A stretch of 64,000 bases of DNA, taken from assembly GCF_050003625.1 (NCBI RefSeq), contig NC_134401.1, positions 64,945,242 to 65,009,241 of the forward strand, in the 5' to 3' direction. Origin of the DNA: Haematobia irritans (lineage: Eukaryota > Arthropoda > Insecta > Diptera > Muscidae). The translations under genes and the position numbers were made by a program. Below are positions 24,556-35,330 of the stretch, in pieces (the first letter of the stretch is position 1; each line of letters opens with the position of its first letter). The notes below the pieces were generated by a model that had not been told where the DNA came from, made no database searches, and saw only the letters and a program-made list of their open reading frames with translations.

Positions 24556-25861
24556 AAGGGTGATTTGTTAAGAGCTTGATAACTTTTTAAAAAAAAAAAA
24601 CGCCTAAAATTTGCAAAATCTCATCGGTTCTTTATTTGAAACGTTAGATTGGTCCATGACATTTACTTTTTGAAGATAATTTCATTTAAATGTTGACCGC
24701 GGCTGCGTCTTATGTGGTCCATTCGGAAAGTCCAATTTTGGGCAACTTTTTCGAGCATTTCGGCCGGAATAGCCCGAATTTCTTCGGAAATGTTGTCTTC
24801 CAAAGCTGGAATAGTTGCTGGCTTATTTCTGTAGACTTTAGACTTGACGTAGCCCCACAAAAAATAGTCTAAAGGCGTCAAATCGCATGATCTTGGTGGC
24901 CAACTTACCGGTCCATTTCTTGAGATGAATTGTTCTCCGAAGTTTTCCCTCAAAATGGCCATAGAATCGCGAGCTGTGTGGCATGTAGCGCCATCTTGTT
25001 GAAACCACATGTCAACCAAGTTCAGTTCTTCCATTTTTGGCAACAAAAAGTTTGTTAGCATCGAACGATAGCGATCGCCATTCACCGTAACGTTGCGTCC
25101 AACAGCATCTTTGAAAAAATACGGTCCAATGATTCCACCAGCGTACAAACCACACCAAACAGTGCATTTTTCGGGATGCATGGGCAGTTCTTGAACGGCT
25201 TCTGGTTGCTCTTCACTCCAAATGCGGCAATTTTGCTTATTTACGTAGCCATTCAACCAGAAATGAGCCTCATCGCTGAACAAAATTTGTCGATAAAAAA
25301 GCGGATTTTCTGCCAACTTTTCTAGGGCCCATTCACTGAAAATTCGACGTTGTGGCAGATCGTTCGGCTTCAGTTCTTGCACGAGCTGTATTTTATACGG
25401 TTTTACACCAAGATCTTTGCGTAAAATCTTCCATGTGGTCGAATAACACAAACCCAATTGCTGCGAACGGCGACGAATCGACATTTCACGGTCTTCAGCA
25501 ACACTCTCAGAAACAGACGCAATATTCTCTTCTGTACGCACTGTACGCATTCGTGTGGTTGGTTTAATGTCCAATAAAGTAAACTGAGTGCGAAACTTGG
25601 TCACAATCGCATTAATTGTTTGCTCACTTGGTCGATTATGTAGACCATAAATCGGACGTAAAGCGCGAAACACATTTCGAACCGAACACTGATTTTGGTA
25701 ATAAAATTCAATGATTTGCAAGCGTTGCTCGTTAGTAAGTCTATTCATGATGAAATGTCAAAGCATACTGAGCATCTTTCTCTTTGACACCATGTCTGAA
25801 ATCCCACGTGATCTGTCAAATACTAATGCATGAAAATCCTAACCTCAAAAGAATCACCCTT
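24556..25861 (-). mobile_element. Mariner-like transposon, full length
   Basis: Inverted AAGGGTGATT ends, each flanked by TA (24554-24555 and 25862-25863), length 1306 bp. It encloses an uninterrupted 361-codon transposase on the minus strand with about 110 bp of untranslated sequence on each side. Inserted in AT-rich sequence at the edge of a Helentron-like fragment. A nearly identical deleted derivative lies at 16755-17688. Intact ends plus an intact frame suggest recent, possibly ongoing, activity. Confidence 0.95.
24663..25748 (-). CDS. Mariner-like DDxD transposase, 361 aa, apparently intact
   Basis: Cuts and joins the element's own DNA at its terminal repeats, acting in the nucleus. 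Residues 1-60 form a predicted helix-turn-helix region (LTNEQRLQIIEFYYQNQ, then RNVFRALRPIYG); residues about 85-125 form a second DNA-binding part with a mariner-type STTWKILRKDLGVKPYKI motif. The catalytic triad is visible as D159 (ILFSDEAHFWLNG), D252 (WFQQDGATCHTA) and D289 (RSCDLTPLDYFLWG), with 36 residues between the second and third, so the spacing is longer than the classical DD34D of mariner. The C-terminal end reads MDHIRRSRGQHLNEIIFKK. Start chosen at the ATG about 110 bp inside the terminal repeat, shared with the deleted copy. No stop or frameshift is visible. The IS630-Tc1-mariner superfamily is certain; the exact subfamily is not. Confidence 0.95.
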   Translation of the reverse strand: MNRLTNEQRLQIIEFYYQNQCSVRNVFRALRPIYGLHNRPSEQTINAIVTKFRTQFTLLDIKPTTRMRTVRTEENIASVSESVAEDREMSIRRRSQQLGLCYSTTWKILRKDLGVKPYKIQLVQELKPNDLPQRRIFSEWALEKLAENPLFYRQILFSDEAHFWLNGYVNKQNCRIWSEEQPEAVQELPMHPEKCTVWCGLYAGGIIGPYFFKDAVGRNVTVNGDRYRSMLTNFLLPKMEELNLVDMWFQQDGATCHTARDSMAILRENFGEQFISRNGPVSWPPRSCDLTPLDYFLWGYVKSKVYRNKPATIPALEDNISEEIRAIPAEMLEKVAQNWTFRMDHIRRSRGQHLNEIIFKK

Positions 25862-26000
25862 TATATAGTATATAAACTATACTATATATTTTCTCATTGA
25901 GATATGCACAGGGAAGTTTTCTTGATTTCCCAATAACAAACCGATAAGTCCTTTTGAAGCCTTCCGATCTTTAGCGTGAAAATTCTTAACCACAGTTAGT

Positions 26001-26451
26001 TACACGGACGAAAAAGACTGTTTTCCATATGTTTGGGTGTAAAAATTATATGTTTGGAACTAAAATTTTTTAACACAATATTTTTAAGTGCAAGCAAATA
26101 ATGTTCATAAACTAGCATAACATGTTTGGTAGATATATGGTAATATGTTAGAACATATTATGTTTGGGACATAATATACTTGGATGCAAACATATATTGA
26201 TTTAGAAATAGTCTATAAACATATATGTGCAAGTAAAATAATGGAAGTAACCAATTGGCGCCTTAAAAATATATATACACAAAGAAAATTTCATTAACAT
26301 TTTTTCTACCAGTGTATGCCTGAGGTGAAACTTAATATTTTTAACAGAACAAACAATATTTTGTTTGGACCAATCCTGAAAATATATATGCTTGAAGCAA
26401 AATGTGTTTGGGGCATATGTTACAGAAGCTATTTTTTTTTTTGAGGGTGTA
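26001..26451 (+). mobile_element. MITE rich in AACATATGTTTGG motifs, copy 1
   Basis: Ends TACACGGACGAAAAAGACTG and TTTTTTTTGAGGGTGTA (TACAC/GTGTA inverted). The interior repeats CATATGTTTGG/CCAAACATAT motifs. The inverted partner at 31385-31822 matches along its length. Further pieces at 41811-42167, 53091-53262 and 54.8-55.5 kb. Confidence 0.75.
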
Positions 26452-26929
26452 GATTATTCCATTAAAACGTGATTTTTTACTTCAAAGACGTTTGATTTTA
26501 ATGGAGGGACGGAAATTTCAAAAACGAGTATTTTAATATTGGTAAAAATAAATATTTAAGACAAAAATTATTAACTATGTTGCTTGGACATCCTAATCAA
26601 ATACCTTGTGCTAAGACTTACAATTGATGGATAACAAAATCATAATTTAATATAAGTACTTGTTACAAAACAATATATTGTGTAAAAGTTCATATATTTT
26701 ATGGAAAAGTTTATAAATTTATAAAAATATACTAATTTATGCAAAAATTTATATTATATTTTATATTTCATTTATTTATATTTTTGAGTGTATTTACTGA
26801 CCAATTTTGTTCAAATATGAGACAAAATAATACTTTGTATTATCGGATCGGATAGCTCTCATCGTAGGTGTCGCGAAATTTTAGCACAATTTTCTGCAAT
26901 TCCCTCATTTATTAAGCGGCCTTTTTCAA
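26452..26929. other. No gene recognised
   Basis: Very AT-rich sequence with TTTATA-type runs; nothing recognised. Confidence 0.5.
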
Positions 26930-27625
26930 ACTTGACACAAGATAGTCACAAAAAAAATACGGGTATCGCAAAAGTTGTTCTTTTGTTAGTTTTATTTTTT
27001 AATTTCTTTGAAAAGTTCAAAACTTTATCACCAATAAACAAATTTTTATTACAAAAGTTTCTTTTTATTCTAAAATCCAAGCCCATTTCGTTTATATTAA
27101 GCACTGTTCTTATCTGACATTACGTCTTAAATGAGACACATTTTGAGGTTTCGCTAAAAGAATTTGATACAATGGTATGTAAAGCCGAATATTCTTTCGA
27201 AATCTTGCGAAATTTTTTAGAATATACGTATTCTTATATATTTTATATACTTCCAAGCGTTTTATTTAGTACATAGTTTTTAAAAAAGGGAAGCGAATAA
27301 AGTGGTTTGTTTCCTTCAAATAAAGCTCTTTAACATGCGTTTTGTGTGCAAACTGTATGGACTGCGATTCGACTCTCAGTCTGAACCGAAGATACAATTA
27401 TAAAATTTATAAAATATAATGATTTTTTCTTTGTTGTATTGCAGAAAAACATGCTGAGGAGTAAATAAACAAAGTGGTAGTGCGAAATATATGAGGGAAT
27501 ATGCAATTAGTTAGACAATTAAAAAAAACGTCTAGCACAAACATCTTTATTACAGAAAAAAACAAATGATAAACTATATTTGTTTATCTAAAATTTCGTT
27601 TGGGAGGGAAAAAATATTTTTTTTG
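26930..27625. mobile_element. Old, decayed copy of the dual tRNA-like TIR element
   Basis: Along its length it follows the order seen at 18376-19280: AAAACTTTATCACCAATAAA, CCCATTTCGTTTATATTAAG, GAGACACATTTT, then, after a gap where module B should be, CTGTATGG followed by CGATTCGACTCTCAGTC (degenerate module A), and finally CTAAAATTTCGTTTGGGAGG. Module B is essentially lost. Confidence 0.65.
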
Positions 27626-27639
27626 TATAATTTTAAGAA

Positions 27640-28058
27640 AATTTTAACTAAACTGTATTACAAACTCTGACATTACGCCGATATCACAAAACTAATTAAA
27701 TATTTTTCGACAAATTCAAGAAAATTTGTTTGACATAATTTTTTTCACTTATTGAAGAAAATTTTGTAGTTTGAAGGAAAAATTGAAAATTACAAGAATG
27801 TCTTTAGTGCCATACGAAGTTTAAGATGAGCACATTTGTAGAAAAATTTACAAAAGTAAAGAAATAAAGAACTATTGTGTGAGAAGTACGAATTTAGTAA
27901 ATCTCTATGTTTCATTTGTGTATGATTTTTTCCACGGTTTTTAGTCCATTTAACTAAATTACGAAAAAAGGAAACATTCTCCAAACATAATAATTCCATG
28001 AACTAAAATAAAGTTAAATTGGCTTTAGTGAAATAGGGGGTTAACTTTTTGGGTGTAG
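27640..28058. mobile_element. MITE copy related to 22275-22717
   Basis: AATATTTTTCGACAAATTCA, AAATTTGTTTGACATAATTT and TTTAGTGCCATA match the 22.3 kb element in order; the right end reads GGTTAACTTTTTGGGTGTA. The left end is missing where it meets the old tRNA-like element. Confidence 0.65.
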
Positions 28059-28905
28059 CTAATTAAAATAAATAAAATGTTCTGACATAAAAAATCAATT
28101 AATTTTCATGAACTAAAGTTAAATCGGCTAAAGAAATGTTCATTGACTTCTTTTTGAAGGTAGCAAACCAAAAGGATTTTTCTCAAGCCTTGAAACATTT
28201 CCAGTGTTTTAGAAAGTTGTGCATTGTTCATACCATCCTGGCAATAAGAAAGTGGACGCCTTTTTGCTGAAGTCCTACTACTTTTCTTTTCAATGACGCT
28301 GTCAACTCCCAAGTCGTGTTTCGAACTCAAAACAAGTGAAAACAGAAAAATCTCATAAATAATATCCTTACAACCACCCAGCTACCCACCAGACCACCTA
28401 CCGACCAGACTAGGAAGAGCTCTTTGTGAATCAAAAAAGGTGGTTTGTTGCCAGCACAGGAGACTTTCAGCTAGATATAGGAATGACGACAACCAGAAAA
28501 TGAAGTTGAAACCTAAGAATTCTATAAAATGCAAAAGCAATCTCAGGTGTAAACAGCTTGACACCACCCCGTCTATGGCTGCTATGAACAAAAACTTTGG
28601 TTCAGCAGATTCGCGAAAACTGATGGTCAGAAAATAATGGCATTAAGAAATGTGCCCCCATTATTCGCTCCACATTATTCCAAAGGTTCAACTTGCCACC
28701 CATCAACCCACTCACTGGAGCACCAGCAACAGAAGAGCTGAACTATAAACAATGGACAAAACTCTCTGGTGCACTGGTCGTGGACCAGTGCACAATGGGA
28801 TGCAAATATGTAAATTAAAGTATATATGGGGGTATATAAGATAGCCACTCTATTTGTATCGACTTCCGATCATGCAAATGCCCATGAAATTCGGATAAGG
28901 ATGCA
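28059..28905. other. No gene recognised
   Basis: After a short repeat-like stretch, 28150-28800 is less AT-rich and looks unique. Open frames on both strands around 28.4-28.6 kb overlap each other and carry no motif. Confidence 0.45.
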
Positions 28906-29230
28906 CTGAAAAAAATTTCCGTAAAGAAAAAAATTAGTAGTAGTAGTTAAATTTTATTATTTATTCGATATTTTCTACAGCTTAATGAAATCTTACTTTT
29001 TTTAAGTATGTCTCAAAAATTTTATGAACTAAACGTGGATATAAAGTTCAATAACCGTACACATAAGTTCAATATGAACTAAAGCAAACGAAGATTTTCG
29101 TACGATTCCCAAAAATAGTAAAAATGAACTACTGTATGGTTAAAATGGTGATGATTGGCGCCAATGATTTTCTTCTTTATTTTTAGTTCATTTTTTCTTC
29201 TATGAGAGGATGTAAAACAACTTTTATAGT
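28906..29230. repeat. Dispersed repeat, fuller copy of the 1411-1560 family
   Basis: Begins CACTGAAAAAAATTTCCGTA and contains GAACTACTGTATGG and GGCGCCAATG, shared with 1411-1560; part of it is also recognisable around the Harbinger-type insertion at 38.9 kb. Confidence 0.65.
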
Positions 29231-29532
29231 TAAAATTATTGCCTCAAGACGAAATAAAGCCCGTTGTAAACAAATTTTGAAATAACGCAAGATTTACAAA
29301 AAAAAAACAAGTATAAACGGCCGCAAGTTCGGCCAGGCCGAATCTTATGTACCCACCACCATGGATTGCGTAGAAACTTCTACGAAAGACTGTCATCCAC
29401 AATCGAATTACTTGGGTTGTGGTATCTTAAAACTTCTTATTCCTGCATGGTTGTTGGATACCATATACTAACTTCACGTACCAAATTTCAACTGAATCAG
29501 ATGAATTTTGGTCTTCCAAGAGGTTCCGGAGG

Positions 29533-30470
29533 TCAAATCTGGTGATCGGTTTATATGGGGGCTATATATAATTATGAACCGATGTGGACCAATTTTTGCA
29601 TGGTTGTTAGAGACAATATACTAACATCACGTACCAAATTTCAGCCATATCGGATGAAATTTGCTCCTCTTAGAGGCCTCGCAAGCCAAATCGGGGGATC
29701 GGTTTATATGGGGGCTATATATAATTATGGACCGATGTGGACCAATTTTTGCATGGTTGTTCGAGACCATATATTAACACCATCCACCAAATTTCAGCCG
29801 GATCGGATGAAATTTGCTTCTCTTAGAGGCCTCGCAAGCCAAATCGGGGGATCGGTTTATATGGGGGCTATATATAATTATGGACCGATGTGGACCAATT
29901 TTTGCATGGTTGTTAGAGACCATATACTGACACCATGTACCAAATTTCAGCCGGATCGGATGAAATTTGCTTCTCTTAGGGGCCTCGCAAGCCAAATCGG
30001 GGGATCGGTTTATATGGGGGCTATATATAATTATGGACCGATGTGGACCAATTTTTGCATGGTTGTTAGAGACCATATACTGACACCATGTACCAAATTT
30101 CAGCCGGATCGGATGAAATTTGCTTCTCTTAGGGGCCTCGCAAGCCAAATGGGGGGATCGGTTTATATGGGGGCTATATATAATTATGAACCGATGTGGA
30201 CCAATTTTTGCATGGTTGTTAGAGACCATATACCAACATCATGTACCAAATTTCAGCCGGATCGCATGAAATTTGCTTCTCTTAGGGGCCTCGCAAACCA
30301 AATCGGGGGATCGGTTTATATGGGGGCTATATATAATTATGGACCGATGTAGACCAATTTGTGCATGGTTGTTAGAGACCATATACTAACACCATGTACC
30401 AAATTTCAGCCGGATCGGATGAAATTTGCTTCTCTTAGAGGCCTCGCAAGCCAAATTTTGGGGTTCGTTT
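29533..30470. repeat. 153-bp tandem repeats, six intervals
   Basis: The CCAAAT anchor occurs at 29533, 29686, 29839, 29992, 30145, 30298 and 30451, always 153 bp apart. As 153 is 51 codons, long apparent open frames run through the array on both strands; these are not genes. Confidence 0.97.
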
Positions 30471-30604
30471 ATATGGGGGCTATACGTAAAAGTGGACCGA
30501 TATGGCCCATTTGCAATACCATCCGACCTACATCAATAACAACTACTTGTGCCAAGTTTCAAGTCGATAGCTTGTTTCGTTCGGAAGTTAGCGTGATTTC
30601 AACA

Positions 30605-30634
30605 GACGGACGGACGGACGGACGGACGGACGGA
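30605..30634. repeat. (GGAC)n microsatellite, about seven units
   Basis: Same position in the element as 10762-10818 but shorter. Confidence 0.95.
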
Positions 30635-30891
30635 CATGCTCAGATCGACTCAGAATTTCACCACGACCCAGAATATATATACTTTATGGGGTCTTAGAAC
30701 AATATTTCGATGTGTTACAAACGGAATGACAAAGTTAATATACCCCCCATCCTATGGTGGTGGGTATAAAAAAAAAAACAAAAAAAAAACAGCCTTAACA
30801 ATAAAAAACCCTCAATAATACACTGATGTCTTAACTTAGACACTATCCTTCGTGAATCGCTCAAATATTCATATTGGGTCATACTATATAC

Positions 30892-31379
30892 TAGAGGTGT
30901 GCGCCTGACACGAAATTGCCGTGACACGTGTGATTCACGCGCGGTTCACGTGAGTCGTGAACAAAATCGGAAGCAACTCTCGTGAATGTGCGTGCATGGG
31001 ACTAAAACAAATATGTCGTGTGTGAGCGTGCGTGAGAAATAAAATCTGTTCGTGAATGTGCGTGAATAAAATGTCTGCAAAATCACGCTCACGAAAAAAG
31101 CAAGATTTAATTCTTACTCGTATATTAACTGAAATTAATTTAGCTGTCGAACTATATTCTTTTCACGACTTTTGTTACCTTTGTTCATTCCCGTGAGTCA
31201 CGTGATTTGTTCTGAATCGTGCGTGAGGGTGAGTCTTTAAAAGTAGTTCGTGCGTGAGTACTGCTTTTCATTTCGTGAATGTGCGTGAGGGGCTACCACA
31301 CCTATCATGTGTGAGAGTGCGTGAATAAATATTTTGCTTAGTGAGTGTGAGTGAAATTTCACTTACGCGTACACCTCTA
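30892..31379. mobile_element. hAT-type MITE with 8-bp flanking repeats
   Basis: Inverted ends TAGAGGTGTGCGC and GCGTACACCTCTA. Flanked by CTATATAC (30884-30891) and CTATGTAC (31380-31387), an 8-bp duplication with one change. The 8-bp length and TAGAGGTG start are typical of hAT elements. The 488-bp interior is built from many GTGAATGTGCGTGA-type motifs in both orientations and has no coding potential. Confidence 0.85.
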
Positions 31380-31384
31380 CTATG

Positions 31385-31822
31385 TACCCTCAAAAAAAAA
31401 GCTTCTCTAACATATACTCCAAACACATTTTGCTTCAAGCATATATGTTCAGGATTTGTCCAAACAAAATATTGTTTGTGTTGTTCAAACATATTATGTT
31501 TCACTTACACTGGTAGAAAAAAATGTAAAGGCGCCATTTGGTTACTTCTATTCTTTTAATTACAGCATACTCTCTAGGTCTCTCTTTCTAAACAAATAAA
31601 TGTTTATAGGCTATTTCTAAATCAATATATGTTTGCATCCAAACATATTATATTTAGAAAAATTTTATGTTCTAACTTATTAACATATATGTCCCAAACA
31701 TGTTATGGCAGTCTATGAACATTATATGCTTGCACTTAAAAATAATTTGTTAAAAATTTTGAGTTCCAAACATATAATTTTTACGCCCAAACATATGAAA
31801 AATAGTCTTTGTCGTCCGAGTA
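31385..31822 (-). mobile_element. MITE rich in AACATATGTTTGG motifs, copy 2 (inverted)
   Basis: The reverse complement aligns with 26001-26451 from end to end, including the GGCGCC and TTTTTCTACCAGTGTA positions. Its left edge overlaps the right target duplication of the hAT-type MITE. Confidence 0.75.
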
Positions 31823-32740
31823 CATCTTAAAGAAAAACAAATATCATCCCCAAAAAACTCGACGCTTTTTATCTAGATTTTGTAAAATTAAAATTGAGAT
31901 AGAAATCTCATGTATGAAATTTTCCGTTTTCTGTTTGAGATATACACTCAATGAAGGGTATTCTTTTCTGAAGAATGAATGAATGCAGCAACTACAGAAT
32001 TTTATGCCGGACTGATCAAACCTAGCTATATAAAGAAGGGATATTTCTTAGGAATGAAATCTTAGTCAAAGGAAGTTTCCTTTAGCTGCTTACAAATGTT
32101 CTTCAAAAGCAAATAAAAAATAATTGATATAATCGTTGCAACTAGTGTCATAAATCCGGGCTTATTTTCTATAAAAAATATTTTGTAATAATGTGGACTT
32201 TCTTTTGTCTAAAAGGAGGAAGTATTTTTTTGGGTGCGGCCTTTTTAAAATTATCTTTAAAAAAAATTACATCGTCTTCATATAAGCTCGGAAATATTAA
32301 ATGTCAAATAGTCGTTTTTGGTCGACATCGACGTTTTCTTGATAAAAGAAAAGTCGATATTTGTCTGTTGTATCTCTAGATCGAATTATATAATATATGG
32401 CACATTTCTGTATAGAAAATTCACTACAAATGGCGATTTTATACAAAAAAATATTTTTTTCTCCGAAACGAAATTTTATACCAAGCTTTTCTTTATTGAT
32501 AGAGTTGTCTCTTTAGAGGAAAATAAGTCTATGTTTATGGTACTCTTTTCGACGGCTCTTCCCAACAAACTTTGCTTAAGCTTTTGTAATTTTTTTTTGG
32601 TTAGCCTGAAGGAAAGAATTTGGCCCTGTTTCCCAGAAAAGAAATTAATATTTAGCGTGTACAACGTACAAACAGCGAGACATCACTAGATCTCCACACT
32701 TATTAAGAAAGATAGAAAAATTGATTTTTTATTTGGGGAT
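31823..32740. other. No gene; decayed repeat sequence
   Basis: Patches such as GGAATGAAATCTTAG and CCGAAACGAAATTTTATACC belong to the diffuse ACGAAATTT repeat seen elsewhere. Short open frames have no motifs. Confidence 0.45.
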
Positions 32741-34044
32741 ATCATCATCCCATAGTGTAGATGTGGATGCTAGTGTACCAAGTTGTGTGTGTTTCGAATT
32801 TGTCTACAATCACTGAGTGAACAAATGCGAAGTATGCGATATAAAAAACAGAAAACCTTAGTGTACCGACTGAAATCTCCGCTTTTGTATCCTTTTGACA
32901 CTACCGAGGCTGCTACTGTTTCCTTTCGAGGCACTGTATAATGCCATGAGCAAACTTTGTGTTTCCGTTTTCTGCCTTTTCTGAGTTTGTTGCATGACAT
33001 GTGCTCTGACCAGCAGAATGCACCAGTTTTCCGACACAAGAAACAGGGGCAGGTGAAACATAGGAATGCTTTGGAGTCAAACATGAGAGCAACGAGAGCT
33101 TGTGATTCTTATGAGATCAACATTGTGGCTGACAAACCTCAGAAGACACTTCACCAACTTTGACTGTGGCCTAAGCTGATAAGATTGGATATAGTGATTC
33201 GTAAAAAACTCAAACTGTAGAAACGAAATGTTGCCACTTTGGAGCATGCAAGGGTAAGTGAAGAGACCGCATACATTCTACTGGTCAATTTTGACGTAAT
33301 TTTTTGGCCATTCCATAACCTTTAAGATAAGGGAATTTTTCCAATACCTGCAATTTGTCAGTGAACTTGAGGCAACCATGAAAAAACCGATATGCGTATA
33401 TGTGGGAGAGATGGAGGATGTGATGGGGTGAACTTTTGGTAGACTCTTCCCGAAATATGAGGTGTATTTCCGTTGCTCAGTCATTCTCGCACATACAAGA
33501 TTTTCCAATTGGATGGTATCCTTGTGGGGCACTTTTGGAGCTGTATTACGACACACTTAGGAACAATTCTAGGTAGTCACCAGGGACCACCCAATCATTT
33601 CCAACACACGAGGTGATACAAAGTGTGTGTGTGTGGAAATGTGTGGCAACTGCGTGTGTGTGCATAGCAATGTGTTCCAGTGTTGCTTTAATTCATATTC
33701 TTACATGCGCGTGTATGTGTGAGTGTGTACGCATTAGCCTGGTAAAACCACTTTATTTTTTAACTGGCAACACTCAACAGAGGGCAGAAATTATTTAACC
33801 CAGCACAGACACGACGAAGTATCCATAAAAGTAACATAAAACTGAGCTCCTTTGACTGGAAATGGGCAGACGGTTTGGGAACATAAATCCATGGTCTGGC
33901 ATTTAGTTAATCATATCTTGGCTAAATAAAAAAAAAACCAACATCACAACTCATTTTGTAATTTTTGGCAAACTGCGAATAACATGAGACAGCAATTAGA
34001 AGTGAATCAATGCGAGGCGTATTTATTTATGTATTTAGATTTGT
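32741..34044. other. No gene recognised; mostly unique
   Basis: Slightly less AT-rich. A minus-strand frame near 32.8-33.1 kb contains several cysteines but no proper zinc-knuckle spacing. 33620-33735 is rich in GTGTGT runs. No coding call can be supported. Confidence 0.4.
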
Positions 34045-34840
34045 TTGAGGAACTCAACACATTTTATGAGTATATATAGGCGTGGTACAGATATCACTCC
34101 TGATATCTGCTGTAACGGTTCGCTGCCTGATAGGCGAGTTTGCAAAATCTATTGGCGTGACTCGTGTATGAGCTGTCATGATGCGGAGGAAAAGGAATCA
34201 ATTAAACAACTCTTGTGTGAGTGTCTGTCATTTTGTGTAAAGGCCGGTATGCACCTCTTGCTAAATTTTCGGTAGCAAAAATTTATTTAAGTCTACGACA
34301 AAAACGGGTTTTGTATAGAGCGTAGAAAAACATAATACACACAAATTTTAAAACAGTTAATTTGCTTTTAAAAACTTTTTATATTTGTTCCAAATATTCC
34401 TCAAATAAATTGTTGATTATTTCCAGACCTCTTAAAACTTTTACACACACAATGACTGTAATAAATTAAATGTTTGCTGCCATGAGTTGTCAACATCTCT
34501 CCAAAATATGCTTTTGACAACCACATTATGAACAAAAATTTCCATTAGAGATGCGTACCAGCTTGCGAAATTGAACTCTACCGAAAATTTCGTTAGCATA
34601 AATAGCAATGCATTTCTTATGGGAACAAAATTTTTCGCTAGAGGTGCATACCGGCGATATGCCCCTAAACGAATTTTAGGAGCATATAGCTTTAGATTAC
34701 TGGCGAAGCTGGTCAACGTTAACTTAAGCAGCCTGCTCATGATTTTGGAACAATCAGGGTGGGTTCAACGGTAAAAACTAGAAGTGTCTATATGTATTAG
34801 GTACTTTTTGGTAATGGACCGAACGGTCTAAGTGATCCAA
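34045..34840 (+). pseudogene. LINE RNase H-tail remnant, split by a MITE
   Basis: Left part reads DITPDICCNGSLPDRRVCKI and CHDAEEKESIKQLLCE, right part resumes at 34656 with RILGAYSFRLLAKL-type sequence and VNLSSLL. It ends in the LINE 3' region (GTATTAGGTACTTTT, then CGGTCTAAGTGA). The same region uninterrupted is at 5940-6240 and 46600-47000. Frameshifts are present in addition to the insertion. Confidence 0.82.
34243..34655. mobile_element. 413-bp MITE with GCCGGTATGCACCTCT ends
   Basis: GCCGGTATGCACCTCTTGC at the left and its complement AGAGGTGCATACCGGC at the right; further inner complementarity (AAATTTTCGGTAGC with AAATTTTTCGCTAG). It interrupts the LINE remnant at GTGTAAGG; a few extra bases (GATATGCCCCT) remain on the right. 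Target duplication not clear. Confidence 0.8.
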
Positions 34841-35330
34841 CCTAGGCATGGTGCAATGTCAGTGGTGATAAAAAAAGTTTTGAAACGGACTAATCATATA
34901 TTTCTCCTAATTGAAACTATACATAAAAAACATATTTCCTTCCAAACCTTTTTTTACTGTTTTATGTGTTTTTGTTTTCTAGCTACAGTAGTTTTCGCTA
35001 ATAGTCCACACCCATAGTTGCACAACTTTTTTGGACAATTTGTGAAATTCGCCAGTAAAGAAAATTCTTTTTATATGCCACAGTTTACGCACATATAAAG
35101 GAATATTACTATGAAGGAAAAATAAGTAAAAGGTGATTTTTATTACGATATATATAAATCAAGGAGATACATTTTCGAGAAAGCAAAATTAAAGTGTTGC
35201 CCTGCCAACAATTTTTGAATTTGATGGCACTCCTGAGAATCCCCACCACGTCGTAAACAGTCGTATACGATATCCAAAACTCCTCGGAGAAGCTCCGCCA
35301 CTATTGAGAAGTTATACCACGCCAAGCTGC
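34841..35330. other. No gene recognised
   Basis: AT-rich sequence; nothing recognised. Confidence 0.5.

Larger units (their letters stand above)
29306..30768 (+). mobile_element. Helentron/DINE-like element, family A, copy 2
   Basis: Same start (ACAAGTATAAACGGCCGCAA) and end (TATACCCCCCATCCTATGG, then TGGTGGGTATA) as copy 1 at 9241-10947. It lacks the 29-bp minisatellite but has more 153-bp units (six intervals between anchors). The GGAC block is shorter. Units here are more alike than in copy 1, suggesting more recent homogenisation. No coding capacity. Confidence 0.78.

Noticed and set aside
29555..30352. 265-codon open frame with repeated MGAIYNYGPMWTNFCMVVRD units
   Set aside because: It is the 153-bp tandem repeat read in one frame; 153 is a multiple of three, and the minus strand is open as well. 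The same holds for 9967-10880.
32770..33084. Cysteine-rich minus-strand frame resembling a retroelement zinc knuckle
   Set aside because: The Cys and His residues do not fit the CX2CX4HX4C spacing, and no gag or pol sequence is adjacent.
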